A stretch of DNA of 64,000 nucleotides from Macquaria australasica (Eukaryota; Chordata; Actinopteri; Centrarchiformes; Percichthyidae): contig SEMN01000572.1 in NCBI GenBank assembly GCA_005408345.1, positions 62,001 through 126,000 of the forward strand, written 5' to 3'. Below the pieces are notes generated by a model. That model was not told the DNA's origin. It saw only the letters and a list, made by a program, of their open reading frames with translations, and made no database searches. How positions within the stretch are numbered: the stretch's first letter is position 1; each line of letters starts with the position of its first letter. This document shows positions 45,120-58,100 of the stretch, piece by piece. A program made the translations under genes and the position numbers.

Positions 45120-46143
45120 ATGCATATCTGGTCCCCTCATGGCGGTGCCACTGTGACCATCACCCTCCTCCAGTCCCAGCTGATGTTCGTTCTGACCCTG
45201 GCTGTGCTTCTCTGCTCCTTCGGCAGAGTGACAGGTCAGGGGCAAAGTGAGACACAGTCCCCTGCCCAGGTGCTCCAGGACCTGCTGGCCCGCCATGGAG
45301 ACAACAGCACCATCACGGTGCCCCAGCTGCGCGCTCTGCTGGCCCTCCTCAGCAAGGATCAGGGTGAAGGTGACAGCAGCAGCGGCAGCGGCAATGTGGC
45401 TGAGACAACTATAACAACACCTCCCAAATCCAACAGCTCCAAGGTGAGAACAAACACATTCTCTTTTTTTGTGTTAGCACTTTGAGATGATAGGGTGCTC
45501 CATTGGTTGGTATAGGCAAGGCAAGGTAACTTTATTTGCATAGCACATTTCATACACCAGGGCAATTCAGTGTGCTTTACATGGTAATAAGTACAACAAG
45601 GTAAAAAGCTGTACAGAAAATACTCCCACATTTAGGTGCGCAATTAAATTAAAAACATTTTTTAAAAATATGAATCTAGGCACATTTAGCAGGCACATTT
45701 TGCTATTATCTTTTTATAATACGTTTTGCCTACAAGTGTTAATTAGGAAACATGATGTAAAATTTAAAAAACTTACTATAGACCTCAGGGTTGACATTGA
45801 TGCACCACAACTGTTTCTTCGAGCATTGCTTTTGGCACCTGTTCCTGTAGTGTGTCAGTTATAAAAGATGTAGAGAGCTTGAGAAACTCAAAGTAAATGC
45901 ATAAAGGAAGACTTTTGCAGTCACCACTGTTGTAAATTATGTATTTTGGTATATTACTAAGTATTATCTGTAAACTTAGGGAGCCCTGGTGACCTCGGCG
46001 TTTAAGTCTTTGACCATGAATCACAACTTCCTTGGTTCGAGTCTGGTTGGGGACCTTGTTTGTATGTCACTCCCCATCTCTCTTTCCTGTCATTCCTTAA
46101 CTGCCGTTCAATTCATTGCTTAATCCTAAAAATGTCAGAAAAT

Positions 46144-46179
<36 letters not shown>

Positions 46180-49100
46180 AAGTCTTTACATTTCTTGTTT
46201 TTCTAACCAGCAGTCCAATACCCAAATATATTTTATATACAATGATATAAAATAGAGAAAAACACCACATCCTTATGTTTGAGGAGCTGGAACCAGCTAT
46301 TAGTAAACAAAATCTTTTTCAGTTAATTTAATATCAGTTGACTTATCAGCTTATCCACAAATTATTTCAACACTGCTACATAGTTCAATATATCACCTTC
46401 TTTTACGACAGCTCCTGACATTGACCTGCAGACCTCTAATCAGGTCTGGCTGGGATCCTGTTCTATTGATCTTGGGTGCCGAGTCTGTGTGTCAATATGT
46501 TTTATACTTGAGTGGATCAAAGTGGACGTTGGTGTTCAATTTGTCCATTTTAGATCGGTTCCAAAATGTTGGACCCTTGAAGACCTGTAGGTCTAGTGTG
46601 GGTAGCATAACTTAAGCTGGATCAATTCTTCTCTGTAGAGGTGTTTGAGGTTGAAGTGGAACCTACATTCATCATATGCCCGAAGTAATTGTGTTCACTT
46701 TCTTTCGTTGACTTGGCATAGACTGTGATAGAGAGCGATGATGGGAAGCTTATTTACACTGGAAATGGGTGTTACTATTGGTACAACTGGCTGCTTCAGG
46801 CCTTAACAAACAAGGGAGGTTCATACAGTAACGGTACATTCAAAAAATAGTTTCTTAAGGATAATTCAAACAATGCAATTCTTGGGTGTGTGTGATCAGT
46901 TGTCACTGAGCTGTTGAGTGTTGGATCTATGAGAACTGTAACAAGTGTTGTATTAACAATAGATAAATCAAACGTAACCAAACCAAAGAAAACAAGCATG
47001 AGCGCCGCGTGGCTCTCTCGCACCAATCCTGCTCCCCAACAGGTGAGGACAGTCCCTCACTTAGGAGGATGCGGCTGAACAATCAGCAGGACCTGAAAGC
47101 TAGAAGCAGAGGGAGACACAAAAAAACACCTGAAGCACCTTTGCTAGATCACTAAAGATTGCTGATCCTTTCTTTAGTGTGCTACATGTCACTATCAACA
47201 ATCTCTACCAATAACACAATCATGTGGTATCTCCTTATTATGTATACACATTTTTTGAGGAGGTGCACGTTGGCTGCGGTAAATAACCTCCGTCAGAGGC
47301 ACCACAACGCTCTGAAGGGTAAATCCAGCTTTAGTCCTGTCTGGAAGAAGCAGGAGCCACCGGTGCCAGATAGCTGAAATATTTGGCATTTTTCCCATGC
47401 TTGATGTTGGGGATGATTGACTCACTTGCTGATCTGCTTTTGAATAGCTTGACTCCGAGTTATGGTGGCAAACACTTCTGAGAAATTAAATGGAACCAGA
47501 GGGTAAGGTCACATGACGTTCAGATGTTGGATGTTACAATGGACACTCAGCATTGTGTGAATATGAACATAGAAATAGGCAGTGTCTGTCTCTTTATAGG
47601 CGTGTGTGACTCAGAACAAAAGTAAAACCGTCACTGCTCTCCCCATTTAGTGAATCACAGGCCTCACTTCAGTAACGTGTTCAGCTTTCAGAGGCCATTC
47701 GTCACTGAACACGTTGCTTTCCAATATTCTCAGCTGCCACAGTGGAAAGAATGATTTGTCGTTGGTGCTGAGAACAGTTTTTACAATCATTGAATAATAT
47801 TGACTATAGTTCTTGCTGTTGTGATGGAATTTTTGTTAACATTTCGCCGAAGTGATTCATGCACTTTAATTATGTAGTGAGTCACTATCTAAAGCCCCTC
47901 TTGCGTTTGATTCAGCTTCACTTTTTGTCCTCAGAAGATTAAGTTCCAACTACTGTCTGTGTCCCAATATAGAAATGAAATATGTACCACGCATACAGTT
48001 TCTCTTGACTTTTCAATGTGACTTTTGCGGTTTGATAGATAGATTTCAGAAGCTGACATTACTGTAGGTCTCCTATCGGCCTTTTAATGGCTGTTAGGCA
48101 TCCTCTCCATCTGTGTTTGTCCACTTCTACATTTAGTAAACTTTTTAATGCCCCATGATTTGCAGTTTAAATCTGTTGTTAATGTTTATTAGAAATTATA
48201 TAGAATTGATGGAAATGGCCTAGATCTTAATCACTGTATTTAGGCACCTGAAGAAGACAACATACTCTATATGTATCTTGTAGTTGGTTTTGAGCAGTAA
48301 CTTAATTACTCTTTCCATCATCGAATGATCGGATGATTTTTATTTTTTGATTAACTGATGAATAAAACATCAGAAAATAGAAATATCAAAGTTTACTAAA
48401 GGTACCACCAAGGTGACGCATTCACATGTCTTATTTTGTCTAACCAACAGTTCAAAACCAAAAGATATTCAACTTACAGTGTATAAAATAGAGAAAAGCA
48501 GCAAATTCTCACATTTGAGAAGCTGAAACCAGAGAGTGTTTAGTGTTTTTTTGTTGTTGTTGTTTTTGCTTGAGAAATGACTCAGTTCTGTATCAATTCT
48601 CTGAATACTTTTGGATTTAATTTTCTGTCTAATTAATTGTTTCATCTCTAATTTGGTCCTAACGTGTCAGTGTTGAAATATAACAATGCAGTGTCAAATG
48701 CTGTAACATATTACAGAATTACTTCTGAAATGAATAGGTGAGTTTGGTCACTGTGTCATAAAGAGCTGCTTGTTGGTAGTTGTGGATTCTGTGGAGCATT
48801 ATTGTCTCCCATAATATAACGGCTGACTGATTTACTGATTTGTCCACACTAAGAATACAGTTCTGGGTGAAACAAACAATTTTTCACATGCATTATACAT
48901 ACATTTACAGAACAGAATAAAATAACAAATTCACTCCATTTTGTCCGCATCTCTTTGCCTACATCTCTCTTTTTTTTTTTTTTTTTAAAGCTGAATTGCA
49001 CTCACATTTGAGCCTTCCCTGACCTGTCACTGAATACATCCTTGATAATTCAATGGTAAGTTCTAATTTATGTTTTCATTTCCAGTGCCTGCCTGCAGAC

Positions 49101-52100
49101 ACGCTGGCTATTTACAGCATCAGCGAGCAGTCACGGCTGAATGGGCAGGACTTACAAGAGCTGTGCCCCACCATGCTGCAGCAATTGGATGCAGGCACCT
49201 GCAGGGCGCTAAATAAGGAGGAGCTGAGCAGTGACGCCTCCCCGAGGCCCACAGACGCTGAAGGTGAGCACTGATCATTAATATAAAATGTCAGCCATCT
49301 ATCTTGTTAACACTGAAGATGTTTTTTAAAATATCCTGTAAAGAACATCAAGTTACATTCTTTAAATTTAAAAGATAAGTCTGGTGATATTTTAAATCTT
49401 TCCAATGAAAAGATCAAAACCAACAATGAATTGGCCCTACTAACAAGTATTGATTGCGTAGCCAAAGCCTGATATAGGTTATTCCGCTGTGCTACGTCGA
49501 TCTAAAATTAAAAACGCACCATTGTGAGCCACACCACTGCATTGGGTGACATGTTTTGTCATTACGATGAACTTTGCCACTGTAGTTTATTTTCCTGCTG
49601 TCGTAAATGCAAATTTGAAGCTAAAAATCCACAGGGCCCAGCTGTTTTTGTTTTTTTAGTTATTAGCCTTATAGTTATATAGTATAGTTTAGTTATTAGC
49701 CTAAGTTATTTAGCCTTTTTTTTAAATGATAGAATATATTCATGACCCATTTTCAAAAAGATTTTCGTCACAGGGTGGGGAAGTATTGAGAAATGGACTA
49801 ACATATTGATGGTTTTGGTCTTTTCATGGGATTTGTTGACGATAACAAAAATATAGAATATCAGTTAATATATCCTTTAACTCTACCTGTATTGTATGTT
49901 AGATGAATATTGAGTGTTGTGTAATTTTTGATATACTTTGTGTTGTCTGTTGGTCAAACTTTACTGTTGGCTGTTTCAGTTTATCTTTTTACAGCTTCTT
50001 TATATGTCCATTGTAAATTTGAAGTTTTTTACGACATCATCATTTCTGTCAATGACTAACACCATCGCAAGTTTTTCCCTGTACTCTATCATTTTTACAA
50101 CCGTACTTTCAGTTAAAATATTACCAATGAAAACCCTAATGCAATGAGATGTCGAAAACACATTTCTTCATCAGATCTGAGCTCCAAATGTGCGTTTTGT
50201 TGCCTAGAGATGGTGATATCATGATGTCCCCTAAGGAGATGAAAGCTAAAATAGCAATAAGCATGAACAGTTAGCCAAGGCTCAGATTGCATTTCTCAGT
50301 TTGGCTTAAAAACCAACACATCCTTTAGACTCCACATTCCTGCCTCAGTCAGCATATCCGGTATGTAGCAGAGATATCGTCCAGGTAAAGACAGTCGGAC
50401 AGGAAAGCATCCCAGCTACAAACTGCTCTTCTTTCCTTGGCTGCTGATCCACTGTATCTCCATACAGCCTGCAGACTGTACACACCCAGTAGGACGTCCT
50501 TGAGAACCCTTGAAACCTTTTTGCCATCTGCATCCAATCTTAAGTTCTCGAAAATGTGGAGTGCACTGTAGGCTGGTGATGGCTTTGGAGAGTGTGTCTG
50601 GTATGAAAAGCTAGCTAATGACAGACTTGGAGAATTTGGTCAACATGTGTGATGTTCTGCCCTCAAGGCTGCAGCAGAACTGACGTCTGAAAGCAGCAAA
50701 TCTTCAGGAATGTTCATAGTACTTTAATTAGTTCCCACTAAAAGAAAAATAACAGCTTTTATTATGAATGTGATGACTGTGGGCATCAAAGTTCAGTTTT
50801 TACTTTTAACCCAGTTTATCTCATTCTTGGCAGGTAGAGGAGAAATGATTCAGTGGCCCAGAGCTCTGGCTCTATCTCTCCCTCTCCACTGACAAATTTG
50901 TTTTCTCTTATCATCCACTCATATGCCCTCCGCTCACCTCACACTTGTCCTTGTAGGCAGCTTGTTTTGAGAGCTGTTTTTCTTTGTCTAGGCTGTGGGG
51001 ATCTGCCAGCAGCAGGGAGGCAGATGCCATGGAAATTCATCTCCGCTGCAGATCTCACTGACTTATATATCCTGATCTTTTCTGATGATCTAAATGTGAC
51101 ACTTTTGCTGTTTTTTTTTCAGAGATCAAATAATTCATATTAGATCAGATATACTATCAAAACACATCACTGGTCATGTTGAAGTCAAACCTATCCCTCC
51201 TCTAACCAGCACCTTTTTGTTCTGTTTTGGTGTTGTTGATGCTAATTTAGTAGTATCTTCTGTTAAGTCTGCTGCTTGTGCCCTTGACACCATGCCTAGC
51301 TGCTGTCTTAAGATGGTCTTTGACTGCTTGTCAGCTGAACTATTGCACATTATCAGCCTTTCCCTACAGACTGGCTGTTTTCTTTTTCTTTCCTTTTTTT
51401 TTAAAACTTGTTTCCTTTGTCAGCATGGAGAAGTTATCTCACACCACAGAGTAGACCAGAAATGTCTCTGCCTTTAATCTTTCTTCCCCATAAACTTCAC
51501 AGGGGCTACAGCCTCAAACAAAAATGGCACAAAAACATTAAACTAATGTGCACTAACCTTATTTCTTTTATACAGCGGTCAATTAATGCAGTGGTTCCCA
51601 ACCTTTTTGGCTTGTGACCCTTAAAAGTAAAGCAAGTATTCAACCAAAAAGTGATGTTCCCTTTCTACATTGTTTCATTTGAATCATTGTTAGAGACTAG
51701 CAGAGGTAAAACTATCTTGTATTTCACGATAGAAAAACAGAAATTAGAGAAAAGTCAGAAACATATACATAATTTATTTAGCATTCTTATTTCCTGACGG
51801 GGTCCCAAACCCTAGGTTGAGAACCACTGAATTAAGGTACTTGTCTACTGCCTCAGTATCTTCATCACCTTTACATAAAAAGATGTTTTTAAACCAACAG
51901 AGCTGAGTTATATAAATTAAATAATTATTGTATAATGTCACCTGCTAACATCCAAAAACACATGCCAATTTGTTGCATTGAAATGCAAATAAATGTTATT
52001 TTATTTGCTTGCATTTCAATACAGCTGATACAGATACAATGTTGTGAGATCAGTATTACATGACTCTAGGTAACATCTTTTAGCATTGCATATATTTGAT

Positions 52101-55100
52101 TGCAACATGATTGTATTGAAAGAAAAAATGTTTGATTGATGATGCAGTACCACACATTATGCACGGCAGTTTGTTTTAATGTTACACCTTCTTCTTTCAT
52201 CCAACCTTCCCATCACTCAAACCACCAGTGTGGGGCTTTTCTTTCCTGAGTGTGACAGTGATCAGTGCCTTCTCCCTCACCGGAGTCTTAATTGTGCCTC
52301 TGATGAAGACGGGCTATATGAAGTACGCACTCACCTTTTTCATCGCTCTTGCCATTGGCACGCTGTTCTCCACTGCCATCCTGCAGCTCCTGCCAGAGGT
52401 TTGCCATCCATACATACATCTTTCCAGCTACACTTTTTTTCTATACATCTTTTTTTGCTTTTCAAAAGCACAAACACCAAAGTTAAAAGCCTCTGTAGTT
52501 CACTGTAGTGCCACATGGCTGTTGACAGAACTAGTTCACCTTTGGCCAAGCGCTCCTTTGTCTGTCCTGCAGTCATATCTGCTTCCTCTGCTTCCTGCCT
52601 TTGTTTTCTCTCTGTGGTTTTCTCGGGCTCTAATAAGCACTGTGGAAGGCTTTTTGGTTTTGTTCTACCCTCACTGCATCACCGATCATCTGGTGGGGTG
52701 TTTATATTTGGGTACACTTTGTGTTTGTGTCCGCATCTCAATGTTTTGGCATCGAGATCTAGGCCAGGTATGAGGTTTTTTAACTCCGCTCTCTCTTTTA
52801 CCACTGTAGCATGTAGAGCAGCTAAACAGACTCGATAACGGAGACTATGTTTTACATGCACGAAAAATTCAGTTTTTTGCCCTTATTCCAAAAAAGGCAA
52901 TATTCCCATTAAGCTGTTTACGTGGCATGAGAATGAACATTCCACTAATATCCCCGTTTACATGCAGCCGTGCATACTCCAGCTGTGTTTGACAGTGGTC
53001 GATGCCCTAACACGTCATTTATCACGTCAAAAAATATAGAAAAGTAGAACGGCTGGAGCCGCTTGAGCCACTTTGCTTCTTTGCGAATTTTCCACTGGTG
53101 GCGGACTTGTTCAACCGTGCAAACTTAGCCTCCGTATTTCATGTATACATGTCCAAAGAATGCTCCTAAAACCCGAATAGTATCGGCATATCCCACATGT
53201 CTTAATCGGGAAATGCTACATTCGGAATAAGACCTAATTCGGAATATCCAAACAGAATATGCTGTTTACATGACCTGTATCATATTTGGAATATTGTCAT
53301 ATTTGGAATAATAGTGAAAAATGAGTGTGCATGTAAACGTAGTCTTTGGGATTCATAAATGTCAGTTTGTGTAAGACAATCCAGCAGAAATGGAGCGCAG
53401 CACCCTTAAAGTGTCCTTCAAATTGAAATGTGACCTCATGTTAGCAGTGCTCCTTCTGCTACTGTTGGGCTATTTAAAGTTCATTTGCCCCCTTTTGTGT
53501 CTGCAGTGATAGCTAGTGTGTGTACCCTGAGGCTAGGACAGTGGTACAGATGTGCCTGAGTGGACTAGGACAAAGTATGTGTGTGAATGTGTGTGTTTGT
53601 CTCTGTGCACAAGCTTTCAGTAAACTGTAATTTTACCTCAATCTCCTCCCCTCTCTATCAAAAGAAATGCATGGGGTTTGAGGACTGCTTCAAAGGACAA
53701 CACATTATTATCTTCCAATGCAAATGAAAGGTGGTGTCACTTCTGTTGATCTGTTTTCAATGGACAAAAGAGCCTGTTGTCTCTGGACTTTCAGGTATCT
53801 TTAAAATCTCTTTTGTTTTCTCAGGTTGATTTCACTCAATTCTTCCTTTATTTTCAGGGAATTAACTGGTTGGTGTTTTTTTGTCCCCTACCCTGGTGAT
53901 TAATCTGATAAAATCAGTTCTCAACTAACTACCGCTCTCTTTTTTTGTTCCTCACCTTCCCCCTTCTTTCCTCTGCCCCCTGCCCGTTGATCAGTGTGGG
54001 GTTATGGGATCCTGTGTGTGACACTGATCTCTCTGTGTTCGCTGATCGGGGCGAGCGTGGTGCCCTTCATGAAGAAAACCTTTTACAAGCGACTGCTGCT
54101 CTACTTCATAGCCCTGGCCATTGGCACGCTCTACTCCAACGCCCTGTTTCAGCTCATCCCAGAGGTAGTGTCGATCGATGCTGCCGTGACTCACTTAGCT
54201 GCAGCTCCTTCACATTGCCTCAGTGCAGGGTTACTATGTAGTTTCAGGAAAGGGCATTGATTATTGATTTTACATAGAATATCCCATAGAATATTTGATT
54301 GTCTTGTCCCAATTCCTATATCACGGTCTACTTTTTGTATACCTCATTGATATAAATAGGGTGGACAAAATAATAGAAATAAGTAAACATGGCTATAGTC
54401 CAATTTCTCCGGAAGAAATTTAGTTGTGAAATGCACTTGTAATCTTTTACCCTCATTAATCAATTCAGATTTCTCATTAACATGACAATTTAATAAGTCA
54501 GGTTGCTGAAGGAAGCTGAGGTGCATGTCAACACAGTGAGTGAAGTTCAAAGTCAGAGTGTTTTAACCCACAAATTAGAGCAATTGTCTATTACATCTAG
54601 ACGGTGTGCACACCTATCATGGCCAGATTTACAGCTGTTGTGCCAAGCTGTTGTGTAATTCATTACAATTCACCTTGGATGAATAGAAATAAAAAACATT
54701 TGTATACCTCAGAGCTGAAGTGGTTCGATTAATGGAAAGTCTGTGTCAGCTGGAGGGGAGACGATAACATCCATAATTCAACCTGTCTCTCAGATTAGAG
54801 GCTGCTGTGAAATATCTCTGCAATATCTTAAAAGGATGTCAGCTCTAGTTGATGTTATTGTTCAGTTATTCATTTAATGACGGACAAAAAGTAGAACCAT
54901 CTGAAGACGTCCAGCAGGGTGAAGGTTTCCACGCAGATAAAAGTGCTTTTGATCAGCAGCTGACCCTGACAGCGAATACAAACATGGGGAAATGTTTTTT
55001 TCACTCCAGAAATTAAACTGTTCCGACAGCTGACTACACAGCCACTTAGAGTTCAAAACAAGCAATTCACCAGCCACTGATTGTTAAAAAGCCTGCTAAA

Positions 55101-58100
55101 TAATGATCGTTACATTTTGACAGTTGTTTCAAATAACAACTCATTTAACAAAATATGCACATTGAGTGATGTCAAGCAGTAATGGTGTAATAACAGCTAC
55201 TACCAATATTCATCACACACTAACACCATTTTCTTTCTGGCATGGTAGGCCTTTGGTTTTGACCCCATGGTGGATTTCTACGTGTCCAAGTCTGCGGTGG
55301 TGTTCGGAGGCTTTTACCTCTTCTTCTTCACTGAAAAGGTCCTTAGAGTGCTTCTCAAACAGAAGAACGGGGTGAGTACATCAGAATCAGACAAATATAC
55401 ACATCATCAAATATAAAATTGACAATAAAATATGAAAAAATCATTGAAACATTGAAAACAATATGTACAGTATGACTCATTTAAATGAAAGAGCTGTACA
55501 GTACAATACATACAGGGTTCATACAAAGTCTTGAAAGTTTGGAAAATGCTTAATTTTAACCATTATGTTTTCAAGGTTAGGAATATGCTTGAATTTGAAA
55601 ATACTCCTTGAAAAATGCTTGATTTTCAACATAATCTGGTGTTCAGATTATGTTGTGGTGTTCATCAACACAATCACTTATGTAAACCAAACATTTTTTA
55701 ATATTTGAAATGAAACGATCCTGTCGTCATATTTGTTTGCTGTCTCCTGGCATTTATAGTAACAATTTAGATTTGATGATAAAGGCTTCGAAAGTCTGGA
55801 AATTTTTGGTTAAGGTACCTTGAATGTGCTTGAAAAGTGCTTGAATTTTACTCTTAAATAGCTGTACGAACCCTGTATATAGCAAGAAAGATGTGATATA
55901 TAGTGTTTTATTGTTAGATACAGGTGGTGGGAAATTGGCAAATTACAATGGCAGCAATGAGCATATCCATAAGGTAAATATGTAGCAGCAATACGTGTCA
56001 ACTTTACAAAAGTTCAACGATGGTTACTTTTATATGGAAGTTGTTGAAGCAGGAGGCAGCTAAAGACCAAAGAAGCCAAAAAGTTGGTGCTGAAATCCAA
56101 ACATAAACTGCTGTTATTTAATATGGGATGGATGGAAGAAATGAACAGGTGTTCCACTGAATCAACATCTCTGTAATAGTCTCAACAAAACTGTACTTTG
56201 TGAGCCTCACAGAGCTGGTATTTAAGGCCGGGTTAAACAGCTTGTATCCAATGTTGGCACACAAAGACACAGTATGTCGAGTACAAAACCAGGACTCCAA
56301 AGCAAAGGAGAAACTCATGTGGTCTCTTGGCTTTTCTGTCATTTTCCCTTAATCAAGAAGAGTTTGGATAAAATCACACTCTCAGCCCACAAGTTTGACA
56401 GATCATGAAACACACACCAATATGAGACAGTTTTTTTATTGGTTTTCGAATACGGCAATATCCCGATACCAGGATATGCACTGAATACGGTACACAAAAA
56501 TCACATGTAAAATAAACAGATTGGTGTTCATTGCAATGAACAGTTTTCTACTGTTTTGCATTGCATCAGACAAAACTCCTAACAAATGTAAAATAAAATC
56601 TGCAATATTTCACAAAGTTTTGTAAAATAATTTAAAAAAAACAACTATTGATTTCAGGGATGGAAATTACCACCAGCCACCAGCCAAATGGTGGTAAAAT
56701 TTGAAAGTGGCTGGTAGATTTCAGACACAAAATAATGATTTACTATTGAGTGGCTGGTGAATTTAAACATTTATCTGTCAGATGTTCACATTTTAAAAGT
56801 AAATTTCCAAACCTGATTGATCTTTTCTTTTTGTCATTTATCCGCCACACCAAGCCATGTTGTTAAGTTGTTATTATCTGGCAACTATTTGCTCTGAGTG
56901 CCATCATGATGTACAATTAATTTGTTCCCACTTATCTGTACATCAGTGGCAGGTTTAACCAGTTGGATGGGATGTTGGGGCCAGAGGCACGCTGGTGATT
57001 CAAGTTCACAGAACTGCCCTCAGGAGTGTACATAAAGTTAAGATACACTCCCCTGCAGAAAACTAGCTTCCTACTGTACGTACTGTAGTAGACTGAAACA
57101 TGTGACACGTGTCCTTCAGAGTGGAATTGACCTTTAACTTTGATTATCTGTTTACGTTTTACGCTGAAAAAGCCATTTAGCTTTGAAGAATCATTTATCA
57201 GTTGGGTTTTGTACACTTCACCCATGGCCTGCCATCACTAACAGACTAAGATCACAAAGTTTTACTCTGCTCCGGGGCACCAGGCAAGGATGTCCTCTTT
57301 TCCCTTCAGCAGTTTTATTTTAGTAAAGACACTAGCATAGAACGCTCAAACAATCGAGTAATCTATTACCGTCGGTTGGACAAATAAAGCAATTTTAAGA
57401 CTCGTCCATGTGGGCAGTTTTCCCCCACTTTTTTTTTTTTTACATTTAATTAATTAGTCAAAAAATTATCGAGATTTATGGAAAATAATCATTACCTGCA
57501 ACCACAACTGTAATCCATCTAATCATTTAACATTAGTGGGCCACAGATGAGATTTACTGGCTGTGTCAATTGTTGTTTGTGTGTTTGTTTTTCTTTTTGA
57601 TTTTTTTTAGATCCAGCCCATCTTGTCCATAAATTGGTGACATGCTACACGTTTGTAGACTTTCGTTTTAGTTCATAGCTTTTTTACATTTTCCTCGAAT
57701 CCTGATTCCTGTCTATGCGTGGAGAATTGTATTCATGACTGTGATGTCGTGATGTGGTTAGTTGCCGTGTGTTCGTGTTTTTAAAATTCAACTTCCCTGC
57801 CTTATTTGCATAAGTACAGTCGTAGTGTATGTGGCAGTTGTTTTAACAGTTTCCGCAGCTGAAATGCAGATCTCTAAGTCACTGTAGTAAAAGCACAGCA
57901 CTGGTTCAACTTGCAGATTTTCCTCTAAATTAAATTCTAAAAGCGGCTTTACTGAAGCTTCAGATGTTCATACAGGGTTCTAGTGCTCTAGATTTCATTC
58001 ACAAAAAGCAGCAGGGAAGTGTGCGTGCGTGCGTGATTGTGGGACGGTTGCTCCACCTTGTGGTTACTGTGCTTTGAGCCATATGGTCCAACCAACCTAA

